Assembly (NCBI GenBank): GCA_903813345.2
Contig: CAIIXF020000005.1
Location: 22,945,375 to 23,005,374 of the forward strand
Direction: 5' to 3'
From: Owenia fusiformis
Taxonomy: Eukaryota; Annelida; Polychaeta; Sabellida; Oweniidae
DNA: 60,000 nucleotides
A program made the translations under genes and the position numbers. Shown in pieces: positions 12,203 to 25,258 of the stretch (positions are counted from its first letter, which is position 1; every line of letters begins with the position of its first letter). The notes below the pieces were generated by a model. It made no database searches. It was not told the DNA's origin and was given only the letters and a program-made list of their open reading frames with translations.

Positions 12203-13196
12203 ATGCGTATTCCACTCATATTCTCTCTAGAATTTGAATAAATTGTCTGATTTTCTTGCATTTTAATAATAATTAAGAGTATGCATTACATATTTGTTTA
12301 CTTCATTTCTTGCTTCTTTCTCCCATTTCTGTTCTATTTTGCATTTTAAAACATGGACAGTCTTGATATTTTATCTCTTGGAATCAAGTCTGGGATGTAT
12401 CCATGGTGTTGAGATAACTTGACTTCACCAAGATATCAAAACTATATACTGACACATTGTTTTAGTTTTTTGGGGAGATTAAGTAGTTTAATTCAAATTG
12501 TTCAAATAATTCACCATCCTACTTACACAAATCGGGGAAAGGTTCATGGCTAAGACAACAGGTTCATTCACCCCAAAGGCCTACCTCCTTTTCTCTATCG
12601 AGTGGCATTGATGGTGAGGTCAAGGTCAATATGTATCACATGATCATTTCAGGGTTATCATTCATATGTTGTTATTTGTGTTTTTCAGATGTTGGCAGGT
12701 GTTATATTTGATCAAGTACTCTCGACATGTCAAGGTAAGCTATTTTAATGGAAAGTCCTAATTGGAACATTTTGTAGAAAATTCTGTAGAAATTAAAATG
12801 AATTAAAGGAGAGGTTGGAAAGTGGAGCAAGCATGTAATGTTATGTCCAAACTGTTTGAAATTTTTAAAGAAATTATTTGACTTGACCATATACATGTAT
12901 GTATGAGGAATGAATTCAACAAGAATCCTGATTTCAAGAATTGTTTGGAACATAATCGTGTGTTGTGTAATACTGAGTAATAATACAATGCTTATGATTA
13001 GCTGACAACAGTCCTGTTAATGAATTTCATGATAGTCATATTTAAAAATACAAAATGGAGTAAAGGGGAATAGAATTTGCAAAGAACAAGGTATACAGGC
13101 ATAAGATTAACACTCAAAATGTGATAGAAATGCAAGAAAATCAGACACTTCATTCAAATTAGTGAGAAATTGAATGAAATAAACAATAAAAATGGA
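12203..13196. mobile_element. Paired long-TIR element (arms 12203-12384 and 13029-13196)
   Basis: The left arm contains TTCTCTCTAGAATTTGAATA and TGATTTTCTTGCATTTTAAT, and ends TTTTAAAACATGGACAGTC. The right arm inverts this, with GATAGAAATGCAAGAAAATC and CACTTCATTCAAATTAGTG. The interior of ~640 bp has no convincing gene. A shifted copy of the same frame accounts for the two overlapping small minus-strand ORFs at 12702-12988. Confidence 0.5.
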
Positions 13197-13794
13197 AGTG
13201 TTGAGAATGTGTTATTTTATCTAAATCTGTTGTATGTCTGTTTGTCTTGAGATACATGGAGGTTTATCATGTAGCAGGGCCCTGACCAAAATAAAAAGAT
13301 GAGCATTATGAAAAAGTCAAATAAGAAGAACAAGTAAAAAATTCTTAAAACAATCTGAATGGGATTCCCTTAAGTATATGGAAACATAATGAATTGTTGT
13401 TTTCTCTCATTTTAGTGAGGAACATAGAAGAATTGGGAATGTATAGTGTTAAAGATCCTCCCTCTAGCTATCAACTTCTTGTACTTGAGTAGAATAAACA
13501 GCAATCAACATTCAAGTGTGCAACTCTACATAACATTGAAATCTAGATTTAACAACATAAAACTCTCAAGAATGCCATTGACATTATCTCTTAATATTCT
13601 CAGTTTGTGAAGGGAATTTCTCTCAGTTTTGACCATGGTTTAGTCAAAAGTGCTACAACCTTGAAAAAGAGGATGTGATTTCAAAAGAAATATTAAATTA
13701 AATTAAATTCCTCAAATTATGGGGCCATATGGGGTGACCCTGAATTTTAATTTTTCAACTTACATCATCATGTCATATGACAGTGCTCAAAATG

Positions 13795-13978
13795 TCATCC
13801 TTGTTGCATTCAATATTTTATACTCTTTCTCAAAAGAGTTTGAATGAATTGTTTGATCTTTTTACAGTTCTGTATAAATGAGATTGTTGACTTGTATACT
13901 TTATTCGTAGGAAATTTCACTCTTTTCCACTTTTCTTAGTATTTAAAATATTACCACCATCATATTTTACTCATAGGA
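13795..13978 (+). repeat. ~180-bp dispersed repeat copy
   Basis: It contains GAGTTTGAATGAATTGTTTG, CACTCTTTTCCACTTTTCTT and TTTAAAATATTACCACCATC. A weak inverted partner at about 16070-16145 (AGAAATGCAAGAAATAGGG) could be its other end, with a mariner inserted between; that pairing is uncertain. Confidence 0.6.
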
Positions 13979-13979
13979 T

Positions 13980-15268
13980 ATTGTATATATTGGACATTCT
14001 GTGATGTTACATATGGGACATTTGGCAACCATTATGGTCATTATTTCCCCTTTATTTCTCAGACCATCTGGTTTTTATTTACTAAGATCTTTAGTTTGAT
14101 GACCATATGTCTGCTATCATCATAGAAACATCTTACACAACACTCCCAATAGTTTATAAAATAGATGAATCTCCAAAAGTTATCATCGTAATCACATGTC
14201 ATGGGAAAATTGGTTTTTCAAAATAAAAAAAAATAGTAGAATTATTAAGGGGTTGGGTGGTATGTCTTTCAACAAGGAAAAATCAGGAAGTGGTCAGTTG
14301 AATAAAAAAGTGTTCAAACGGGGCAGAAATGAGATGAATTACAGTAATACATGGAGAGGGCCAGGGTCTCTATGTTTCTCTGATGTTGAGAACAGGTGAA
14401 TCTGATTGATAGTGGATTTGATCAATAATCTCATGAATCTTAAACTGGATTTGCTGCATTTAATCTGCCCAAATTTTCATTATCATCACAAATGAGTGCC
14501 AATAAAACTACAAACTATAGTATTAAATATATGAATGCAGTCAAAACAGGTTGCATGATGCCTATCTTTTCTTTAATCCTATTTAAATGAAAATATGACT
14601 TAAATGCAGGTAATTATCCTTATTATGTCTGAATTAAAACATTTAAACGATTGTAGTTATCTTTACATCTTAGAATATTCTTTTACATGTAATTCTTATT
14701 GAAATGCATTTATTAATTTTATTCAATTATTAATAATCCCATCGATGAAATTATAGTTACATGCTTTGTGGATTATGTCCCTGATAAGACTTTTAAGATA
14801 GGGATCAAGATATTACCTCATATGGTCTCCAAAATGTCATTTGCAGAGACAAGGAGCTGCCAGTTTATAACTGCATTTGTTTTCATCATACAGGATGTTG
14901 CTTTTGGATAGCTTTGCAATTTTATTTAGAGGTCATGCTACTAGACATCAACATAGACATAGGTTCAGACAATGTATAAGGCCAGCATTTTCATAATTAT
15001 GTTTCATAAAAAAAACTACTGATTTATTTTTTCATTCCCATCTATGACAAAATCTCAACATGAAATGTGTCTATAGTTGTTCAACTCATTTTTCAAAGAT
15101 ATAGCCTAATAGTAGTAAAGTTGTACTATTAATATGTTGTGCAGTAACATTATTGAGTGTTATTTTTGTGTTTTTATTGTGTCTTCTTTAACAGAGAACT
15201 CTGCCTGTTGCCTTCCTCTGTATCAGTGCCTTTTCTGAGTAGGTCTTATATAAGAACTGAAAACTTAG
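13980..15268. other. No feature recognised
   Basis: AT-rich sequence between a dispersed repeat copy and the deleted mariner. The small plus ORF at 14196-14399 (A/G-biased) has no match I know. Confidence 0.5.
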
Positions 15269-15269
15269 A

Positions 15270-15859
15270 TACAGGGTGGTCAAAAAAATGGAAACCCTGT
15301 CGCAATTTCCCTCATATCTTTGTCATTTTAAGAAATTACTCCCTGATATTCAGCACATTTGTACATCATTCAATTTCCTACTGGTCTACCATATTTCATG
15401 ACCATCAAATTGATAGTCACAATGTTACAGCACTTTAAACAACATGCTCCAGTGGCCAATATTGCACTTTCGCCAAACTTGCACCTATCATCCAAAATGT
15501 CCCTACCTAACTTCAACCTGTGGTGATACACCAAAAAGGAGTGTACGAGAATAACCCCAGGACAACTGCAGACCTCAAAAAGCAGATCATCCATGTCATT
15601 CGGGCCGTACCTGCTGAAAAATGTAGTCAGATCATTGACAACCTGTTCAGATTTGCCAATAGTGCGATGGTGGCCACACTGGGGCATCTTGTTCAAAGTG
15701 CTGCACCATTGTGACAATCAATCTGATGGTCATGAAATATGGTTAGCTGGTAGGAAATTGAATGTTGTACATATGTGTCAAATTTCAGGGAATAATTACC
15801 CAAAATGACAAAGATATGAGGAAAATTCAGGGTTTCCATTTTTTTTGACCACCCTTGTA
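15270..15859 (+). mobile_element. Internally deleted Tc1/mariner element
   Basis: The ends are imperfect inverted repeats: left TACAGGGTGGTCAAAAAAAT..., right ...ATTTTTTTTGACCACCCTTG then TA. The internal sequence is only ~590 bp, where an intact mariner is about 1.3 kb. The TA dinucleotides at both ends fit the mariner target site. The interior retains only the C-terminal end of the transposase frame, so the copy cannot move by itself. Confidence 0.88.
15520..15714 (+). pseudogene. Mariner transposase C-terminal remnant
   Basis: The frame reads VYENNPRTTADLKKQIIHVI followed by RAVPAEKCSQIIDNLFRF and ends GHLVQ. This matches the usual tail of Tc1/mariner transposases, where a DLK..I...I..IP.E....ii.n. 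segment follows the catalytic domain and ends near GGH(I/V)xH/Q. The DDE catalytic region and the N-terminal HTH domains are absent. The stop comes right after, as in intact copies. Confidence 0.8.
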
Positions 15860-16149
15860 TGTGTTTGTATTAAAATGTTTCCCTTTTATGTGTCTTCAGT
15901 ATATAGGAACACAATAATATTTTGATCCAAAGATGTTGGAGGGCAACGGGGATGGGCAAAAGCTTGATGCAAGACTCTGGTAATGTTAAAGTCTTGGATG
16001 AAGATTTTGAATAAAATATTTTGAAAGGTATTTTGATCTTGCATTTAATGTACTTGCATTTAATGATGTAGGATATATAGAAATGCAAGAAATAGGGACA
16101 TTTATGAGAAATTGCTCAATTTCTCTAAATTATGGACAGGAAAGTAGGT

Positions 16150-19100
16150 AAAGGAAGTTAGTTATTTAAATCATTACTTTTACACAAACATACAAATACA
16201 TATGTTAGCTATCTGGGAGTTTATTTATTTACTTTATGTCCATAATCAGATATCTAAATATTTCCAGACTTCTTACTTATGGCTAAATACCTGTGCATAA
16301 ATGTCTCTAACTGGTCCTGCTAATTCTACCTGATTTCTTTCTAAATGAAAGAAACGTCTGGCTTAACATTTTAATATGATTAAGTCTTAGTCTGTCTTCT
16401 GGAGAGTCTAGTGAATTTTTCATTTCTGGCAACTTGATTTCTTTTCATTTTATTTTTCATTTCAGCAGCATAACATTTGAGTTACAGGTGCTCATCCTGG
16501 TGCCCAACTCTCTGTTCACTATTATTTCAAGTACTGAAAAAACATTTCATGTCAGTTGCACTTTGAATTGTGAAATAAATGAAAGCAGAAAATGGAATTT
16601 AGACTAAATTATATAGAAACTATATTCATTGACCTGGAATACCAAAAATGTTAAATCTATAAGTTATCTAAATATTTTGGTGCATGAGTCTGGCAGAACT
16701 TTCAATTTTGTGGTGAATTAATCTGGATAATCAGATAATACAGCCTGGTAGAGTAAATCCCATTTGTAAAACTGTTGAGCTTTCAAACTTAATGTACTTT
16801 CAATCATATTTAATTATGCATAAATACTTTATTCTTTATTATATCAAAAACATCACTTTCATAATGTATTTTTAAAGTTGATGACCATTGGGCCATATTG
16901 AAATTAAAAATCCCAGGCACTTCATGATATTTTATAATTATGTAATTGTTCCATAAATAGCACAAAGGAACTTCAAAACATTTGGAAAGTTCATTCAGAA
17001 GTCACAAGGAGTTTTCCCTCTATGAAACAAGGTGGCTTGAATTGATTTATTGGGAATGTTTAAGCTTTTTTGTAATGATAGAGCACATGAAATTATAAAA
17101 TGCAAAATGTTTGGGGAATATGGATAAGTTCTTGTACTTATTCTAACACTTTAGTCATTCTTATTCTAGAAAGAATGGTTCAAAGGTTCAACAAAGATTA
17201 GAAGAAGTAAGATGATTTCTAATGTCACAATTAAACCATTCTACCAAAATCTACCATATTTCATCAGATTCCGCAACTCATTTTCAGATATAAATAAGGA
17301 TTATAAATATAAGGGAAACGTTTGCATCCTTTTTGAAAATCTTGCTTTTGACATTTTGTTAAGTATGAATATATAATGCAGGTGGTGTACCAAACAGAAG
17401 CATTAGAGGAAGTTTAATTAAATCATAGAAAAACTTCAAAGATGCTCTGTTTAATGTTAACATTGATTTTTGACTTCTCTCCATTATAGTTCTTGTGGTT
17501 GTTAGCTCATGCCCTGTAAATAAAATACCACCGGAGTCATGGCTTTCCTCCCCAAATAGCATCAAAAGGGAGGAATCAACAAGGAATTAAGATAACAAAC
17601 ATCATAATATATCCCAATTTGGAAACAAATCTCCACAAATTTGATTTTCAAAACCAAGATGTATTACTGTTTGATGAAATCAGAGTGAACAATTTGTACT
17701 TGTTTGGCAGAAACTTGCAATTGGAGTCAGTAAAACAGGGGATGGATATCATATTCAATTTGTGTTTAAAGTTTCACATATATTTATAATGTTGTGTTTT
17801 AAGTTTCAAATCAACATTTCTAAATGCTTTAATGTTCCATGTTAATCTGTTACATATTACCCAAAATATTTGTAAAGAAACCTGGCTTTGGTTAGTTTAG
17901 TGTAAAATACAAAGCTGTTCACTGTACAGCCACAAGCAAATGCATATTATCAGATATTAGGTAAATTAAATCAAGAGGTTTGTCCTAAGGTGGGACTTCT
18001 CTCAAAATTACTTTGGTGATCAGTTTTGTCACTGATACAAGTATAAAGTACAGTGCAACCATAAAGACTATTATTTGATTGTTGAACCCCTGGGAGACTC
18101 GCTCAATAACTAAATCTTAAATATTATTTTAGAAGAAGCCATACTCAAATCAAAAACTGATTATTTTATATAACTTAGTATCATGGTAAAATGGTATCTA
18201 TAATATTGATCTTGAGTTCCCATTTCTAAACTGAAATTCAATTGATTTTTACTTCATATTTAAGACTGGCACAATAATTAATTGTTCAAAATTTCGAAAA
18301 CTAAGTGACAAGCCAATCCCAAAGATTCTGGTTCTAAAGCATTTGACCAAAGCAATCACCATTAGAAGGACTTAATGTTGCAAATAGTATTGACTCATCA
18401 AAGAAACCTAGCAAACAGAAGTCAGTGTAGCCAAACATTATGTGAACATATCCGGGAGTTGGTAAACAGTGGAAGTGAGTTAAAGGTATATCAAGCATTA
18501 TAAATGTGAAATACAAACATATCCCCAAAATCTAACTTTTCAATCTTATTCCTGGAATGTCCAGCTGTTTTCATAACTGAACAATGCACTTGTAACTTCT
18601 ACTATTTAGAATCTTTGAATTCCTTAACTTTTCAAAATGTACAGGGTTTCCCTTAATAATGTATAGTGTGCCTGTACATACTAGGGCTCTGATGGTTTCA
18701 TAATTTCTCTGTTAGGTTCAGATCAGTTCACAGTTTTCATCTTTCTAGTATCATAAAAAACTATTATCTTAAATATGAATTTTCTGTTTTTAGGAAAATC
18801 ATTCGAATTTAGTTTATTAATACATGAATCTTTATTGATCTATATTTATCATGGTATTGTATGTGCCTTTTCTCAACCAGAGAAGTACTTGAAAGAATTA
18901 GTGATATCTTAAAGTCATCTGACAGAGCCTTGAAGAATGAGCATAGTAAATGTGCCATATTTTAATCTCGGGTCATTACTGTTGATTAAACTATGGCTTA
19001 AACATGACAATTCCCAAACAGCAAACACATTCTCCTAATCTCTGATCAATATTCCTGGCTGCACTGATTATGCCTTGCTCTAAAATGCACCAGTGATTTT

Positions 19101-19250
19101 ATAGATGCACTCACTTTGACATTTGCGATTTTGTTACTGATCTTTATTCTCTCTGATATAGTTATTGTGTATTGCATCCTTTAAAGACTATTTATATTTT
19201 ACCACCCAAAACATATTATACTATACAAATTGGAAACATATTGTACTATC
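16150..19250. other. 3.1 kb without a recognisable feature
   Basis: This is the longest plain stretch of the left half. I searched its minus strand for LRR-like Slit exons and saw none. The minus ORFs at 17359-17565 and 18334-18528 have no leucine-rich pattern and no clear splice sites. Confidence 0.5.
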
Positions 19251-19614
19251 TACCGGATTTTCTTGCATATACGCCCCCTTAAATTTAGGCCCATGGGCCA
19301 AAAATCGAATGTAGTACGCTTATATGCCCATGGGCCTATAAAAATGACTATTTATTGATTTTTCAATAAATTCAAGAGTATTTTGTCACTGGCAGATCGT
19401 TCTGTCGTTACTTTGTTTCATTGTATTAGCATTCATTAACAACTTAACATTCCATTGTGTTCATCAGCTCTTCTCACCTTTATGCCCACTGGGCCAAAAA
19501 TCGAAAGTAGTACACTTATACGCCCATGGGCGAAAAATAAGAGGTAAAATAACAGACGAAATTACCCCTTCTTTCAGTTATACGCCCAGGGCTTATATGC
19601 GAGAAAATCCGGTA
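19251..19614. mobile_element. 364-bp TA-flanked MITE
   Basis: The element has inverted ends TACCGGATTTTCTTGCATAT and ATATGCGAGAAAATCCGGTA. Internally, sub-terminal blocks built on ACGCCCATGGGC and CCAAAAATCGAA recur in direct and inverted form. There is no ORF. TA at the tips and the CGGATTTTCTCGCATAT type of end suggest a pogo/Tc1-mariner derivative. Confidence 0.82.
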
Positions 19615-20004
19615 CAATTTTTTTACTGAAATTAGAAATGAGACATTTGCAACAAATGGTAACCAGGCTAATGTCTTGTTTAATGCTTTGTTTAAAAATT
19701 GAGGATAACTAGGTAAATAAACATATAGTTATCATCTTTGTGGATCTTTGTAGAATATAACTCTGACAAATAGCATTTTTATGTAATGGTATTAAAAACA
19801 GAGAGGTCTGTGGCAGACTTAACCAGAGGTACAGTATTCTCAAAATGTTAAAGGCAGTACCATGTATAAGCATTGCTGTTTTCTATCCTTTTGATGATCA
19901 GTTCAGTTCAGACCTTCAAGTTGTGACTCTGCTTATTTTTACAAACACCTTCTCTTCAAGCAAATGGCAGAGGAATGTTTAAATAAAACCTTATGAATGA
20001 TATG

Positions 20005-20875
20005 CATATGCCTATAGCATACCATTTCTCTCTAAAGTGTGAATGAACCATCATATTTGTTTACATTTCTGGATAATTTAGTATGTTTACTACATGCCTT
20101 TTACTTTTTTCTTTGATACTTCTACTCATTTTCACTTTATTCTCTATTTTAAACCATGATCACTGTGATCTTTTTCTTGCGGGCAAGTTTAGATAAAATT
20201 GATGAGTCAGCAATTACAGTGACAGCCAGTATCCTGGTCAGAAATATTTCACCTGATCATTTTCTCATTTATCAACTGGCGCTCAGCGGTAAATTATCAT
20301 GGCATGTTTTGAAACAATAAATAGAATGATGTGAAATCAGCAAGGAATAAAGTAAAGTATGCATTGATTTAATTCTGTTAACCTTTATTCTTTATTGCTG
20401 GGTGTTTTGGATGTTCCTCACTGTGATAACAAGATGATTTGGATTGATAATAGGGGTTTATTTTGTTAAACAACATCTTGTCAGGTAACTTAGTTGTAAG
20501 AGGTTGTAAGCAAAATTCAGCTGAGATGTATCAGAATGACTGCCTTGCAAATAAAAAGGAATTGTAAAATATTGCGACATTTATTTTGCTCAGAATTAAG
20601 TGAATTCAATTTGCATCAAAAGATGAGATGTTTTCTCCTGATAAGGCTCTCTTTCTATTCAGTTATATTCATTAAAAATTAAGAGAACATGTATTTGTAT
20701 GTTACTCTCATGATAGTTTATGATTTGATGAAATGCAAAGTAGAAGTAAAGTAATACAATTAGCATGAAATAGGGCAAACAGACAAGGAGTATATACTCT
20801 GAATTATATAGAAATAACAGAAAATGCAACACCAAATCCAAATTTGAGAGAAATGACGTTAATTAGCATGATGCA
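20005..20875. mobile_element. Paired long-TIR element (arms 20005-20180 and 20707-20875)
   Basis: The left arm contains CATTTCTCTCTAAAGTGTGA and TTTTAAACCATGATCACTGT. The right arm is inverted, with CAAATTTGAGAGAAATGACG and AATTAGCATGATGC at its end. About 525 bp lies between. No transposase is present. Confidence 0.5.
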
Positions 20876-20998
20876 AATCATTTTTTATGAATAGGACTAG
20901 ATATAAGGTGGGAATACACTTTTCTAGATAACTTGAGGCAACATTTAACATTTCACCTTGCTGGAGATCACCTCCACTTTAAACTTTCTGATTATGTC

Positions 20999-21175
20999 TG
21001 AGACACAGTGTCTCTCTATTCTCAATTAAAATCTGAATAAAGTGTCAAATTTTATTTACTTATTATGTAATAAAAAGTTTACACTCCAAGCCTGTTATCT
21101 TTATCCCTTGCTAATCCTCTTCTTTTCACTGTATTTTACATTTCAAAAACATGACCACCTCGATGTTACACCTGT
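20999..21175 (+). repeat. ~180-bp dispersed repeat copy
   Basis: It runs from TGAGACACAGTGTCTCTCTA through AAAATCTGAATAAAGTGTC to ACATTTCAAAAACATGACCA. It lies immediately right of the 20005-20875 pair in the same orientation as that pair's left arm. Confidence 0.65.
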
Positions 21176-21619
21176 CTATAGGGATCACCTGAATAGGATT
21201 GCTCATAAATTCTACCAGGGGTTGTTTTTCCTTGCCAGAGAACAAGAGAGAAATATTCAAGAAAACTATGGAGTTACTACAACTTAAATCTTTTTTGATT
21301 TTCTTTCTAAAAAAATTAATTGAGCTGCTCTATTTTCTGAGATTCTTGTAAGTTGTGCATTTTATATTTCCTGTGATGCTTCCAAGTGATAATTTGTATA
21401 GAAATGTTGGACTGTTGTGCTTTGGTGAAAGCACAAAAGTCAAAAGCCATCAAACCATAGATATATCAGTCAGTTTAATGCAGTCAAAAAGCCCACCAGT
21501 CCATAAACATTTCAGTCAGTTTGAAGCAAGATTCACTGTTTTATGGATCATAAACTCCAGAATATCTTGTATTTCCACTTGTCATTTATCTGCAGAAGGA
21601 GCCTGTGCCTGAAATATCT

Positions 21620-21800
21620 CTCTGCTATTTCTATTTCATTGAGATTTCTCTCTTAAATTTAAATGAAGTGTTTGCTTTTTTCTAATTTCTACATGATTTG
21701 GAACATAGTATTTCTGTTTTTATGCTTTATTTCTTTCTGATTCCACTCTTTTGCACTCAGTTTTGTATTTCAAAGCTTGCCCATCACGATACTTATCTTC
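21620..21800 (+). repeat. ~180-bp dispersed repeat copy
   Basis: It contains GAGATTTCTCTCTTAAATTT, AAATGAAGTGTTTGC, CCACTCTTTTGCACTCAGTT and CCCATCACGATAC. No inverted partner was seen before the next plus-oriented copy at 22720. Confidence 0.65.
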
Positions 21801-22719
21801 GGAAGTATATCAATGTTCCAGAATGTTCTACATCCTACTTACTACTTAAAATTACTTCTTATCTTATATAATTATGATACAAGTGAAAACACTAGATTAC
21901 TACAAAGTACTATGTTTATAATCTTCAAGTAACTGTTGAAAATATGAATTGCCAATATACCTCCAATATACAAGGGTTGAACAATATATTTTAGGACACT
22001 GTTTCAAGAATAGATAATTGTTTAAGCTTAATCAAATATCATCAGAATTTTGGGAAAAATAATTTTTCATATGAGGGTTGATCAAAATGTTTTAGCATCT
22101 CTATACAATGTGTTGTTATAGTTTTGGATCATAATTCCTAAAACTAATTGAGTAATCCTCATATCTCTAGTAGTGGAGGGTTATTTGAGGTTTTTGGAGC
22201 ACTGATATACCTGTTAAGATGTTCATTGGTATCTTAGATATTTCAGACATGGTTAGTTTAATCAAATGTCACAGAATCAGATGTTTAACATCAAAACAGT
22301 ATGTTAGGTTAAGGTGCTTAATCATTACTTAGTTTTCTATTCAGTCTTCCACACAGCCCCCAGAAATGCTTCAACTTAAAGAGAACTATATTTGGTAATT
22401 TGCTAAATATAAAAGCACCATGGTCAGTAAATATGTCATATCATTTTTTCAGTTTTGTTATCACCTTGCAAGTGAAACAGAAAGATGTGATGAATATCAC
22501 AAAGAATCCAGGGAGAATTATTCCATGGGAAGGGACCTTAGTTTGTTATCTGATCAGAAATGATGATATTTTGAGAAGTCAATGTAATTTGTGTTTTGAT
22601 GGAATTATTCAACATATGGAGCAAATACGACTATTACAGATTGTTCTAGGGTGTTATATGAGTTCTTAGTTGTTCTCATTTTTCATTTTATTGTGCACTA
22701 GTCGTGTCGGCAACCTGAT

Positions 22720-23800
22720 TTTAAAATTTCTCATGCAATTTCTGCATGATAGCTTTGAATAAAAAGTCGTATTTCTTGAATTTCTATTTAAGTTAGAATA
22801 ATGCACTTCATGTTTTTTCTACTTTAATTTACTGGTAGTTCTACACATTTTCATTCCAGTCCATTTAGCTTTTTAAAAGATGATCATCATGACAATTTCA
22901 TTTGTGGAAGTTCTGTCACAAAGTCATTGTGTAATCTTTTGCAATTTTGGAGATTTCCCCATGGACCAGATATCTTTAAAGATGATAAATATATAATCAA
23001 TTGACCAAATTCTTCATAAAATCCAGTCGAAATGATTAATCTTCCAATATTAAAGCTAAAGATTGTCGTGAAAGATGATCATGAAAATGAATATAATATT
23101 GATTTTCCAAGATTTTTTCAATAAAGCACTTTGTATGACTTTGCAGGTTTAGATTATGATAGATGGGGACAGCATGACCCCCTGAGATTACCTGACTCTG
23201 GATATTGACTCTACCCCCAGGGATTGACGACCCCATGTCTACTTTGATAAACATTTCTTATGTAAAGAAAATGGATTCTCCTTTTGGTAAGCAGACTGCA
23301 TCTTTCTATCATTTGGTATTCTAAGATTTTGTCATCTTGTGTATATGTATTTGAGAAATGTATGATATTGAATGGCCCACATTCTGATTTACTAGTCCCT
23401 TTCTACCTAATGCCTGGGAAATAGGCTGTGGTATTCACAGTGAGAGCTACATTTGATTTATATTTCCTGGACTTCATAAATAACCAATTTTGTTAAAATA
23501 AGTGAATAAATAAAAGATGTAGTGGTCAGGGAGCATATGTTTATCTGTCAACAAGAATTAACACAGTATTTTGTCAACATAATGCACAACAACCAGCTGC
23601 TCAGGTGTGTACGCTACCCACAATAAAAACCTCACCAGGGTCATGATTTAAATTGTAAAATAGAGTGGAAATGAGTAAAATTATTTAATGATTAAGATAT
23701 AGGCATGAGGCCAACAGATTAGATTATATAAAAATGAAAGAATCTTTTGTTCTTCATTCAAATTTTAGAGAGAAATTGCATAAAATAAGCATGAACCAAA
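22720..23800. mobile_element. Paired long-TIR element (arms 22720-22902 and 23640-23800)
   Basis: The left arm ends TTTTAAAAGATGATCATCATGA with the family signature. The right arm is better preserved, with TTCATTCAAATTTTAGAGAG, AAATTGCATAAAATAAGCAT and GAACC at its end. The interior of ~740 bp has no convincing coding sequence. Confidence 0.5.
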
Positions 23801-24212
23801 GAAAAAGGTTAAGCATGCAATTAGCTAGGGCCAAAGGCAAGCCCCTGAGCAACAAAACACATGCTTTTTTCAATCAAATAACATGTAGAAAATAAGAATT
23901 AAAAAGGAGAAAGGAAAAATGCATGCATTGGAACGCTAGATGCTGCAGTAGCGAAAAACAGAAACTGCAATAAGAAACATTAGAGGAAATAGGTGAATTG
24001 AAGAAACTTTTTGACAGGGTTTATTTTACACCTGGCTATTGTTCTGAATTATTTCTCTACCCAAGCTTGTGGCTTTATTTTAAAATGAAATTTCAGACCT
24101 CAGATTTTTAAATATACATGGAGCTTACTGAAATATTATATGAACATCTTTGTAATCTCTGCTTCTCTTTCATGGGACAATGTGATATATGCTAGGATTA
24201 CATGACACACAA

Positions 24213-24253
24213 CAAATAAACAAACAAACAAACAAACAAACAAACAAACAAAC
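24213..24253 (+). repeat. (CAAA)n microsatellite
   Basis: About ten units of CAAA/AACA follow one interruption (AAATAAACAAAC). This is a simple repeat with no other feature. A second, more degenerate CAAA tract lies at 56258-56312. Confidence 0.95.
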
Positions 24254-25258
24254 AATTGCATCACACTTTTGGTGTTGAAGTTGAAAAATGAACAAACTAT
24301 GAGTTACAAATATACTCCCTTACTTTGCATTACCTATATATTTCACATTTCATTACAGTAAAATATAAAATCTGAACTATGCCAGAAATGCCATCACTTG
24401 CAATATACAAGATGTCAAGTTTGCCCCGAAGGTCATGCTCCAAGTCTAAAGTTGAGACAACTAATAGCTCATTACTTCTTTTTGTGAGTGCTAGAATTTT
24501 AACAATGTTTAAAAAAGAATGTTCAACTCATGTAAAAACACTAGAGACTCATTTCTTGAGTACTTTGATACAAAACAAACAGCTGGTTGGCTAGAGATAC
24601 TGTTTAGTTATAGCCATTGGCGACATTTATTTCTGTGTAGGGAAATGGTGATACTTCTTCCCTGACATTAAAGACGAGTAGGTAGATTCATTAGGAGCCA
24701 GTGGATTATATGTTAAATAGCACAGAGGTCATTTTTGAAGGAATGTTAAACCAGTTATAAGTCAGTTAGTTAGATTTGTAATAGTATAGCACCTATATCA
24801 TTATCAAGCAGTATTGTTTCTATTTCTAAAAACACTTTTCCGTTAAACATTTTTAAATATTTCAAAAATTATATTTTAATTTCTAAGGAGTGTCCTAATT
24901 TTTCTTCTATTATTTATTGTTGTCAGTTATTATTTCATTCCCGTTTTAATGAATTTCGGTACTTAATAGATCTATATTGCCAGTTTAAGTCACAATGCCT
25001 TGGCTGAATCCTCATATGTTTTTTCACATGCACTCAGCTGAAATAGCATCCCAAGGTCTGGCACATATTACATACATGTTTATTGTCAAGTTAGATTACG
25101 AGTTCATATCAACTTGAACTGTTATATTTTCATAAGAAATTGAACTCTTTTCTGTTGAGTCTAGTTTTGAAACATGAACATGGAAATTGCATGTTTTCTT
25201 GAACATGTATGTCATTGTGCATGTTCAGTTGGTGAATTATAGCAAAATCAGAATAAAT

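Noticed and set aside
15370-15717. A 115-residue minus-strand ORF inside the deleted mariner
   Set aside because: The plus strand over the same bases carries the mariner transposase tail, so the minus frame is its shadow.
17641-17670. Minus-strand FENQIC reading as a possible Slit LRR exon 5
   Set aside because: There is no L..L..N.L pattern around it and no acceptor or donor 72 bp apart in the required phase.
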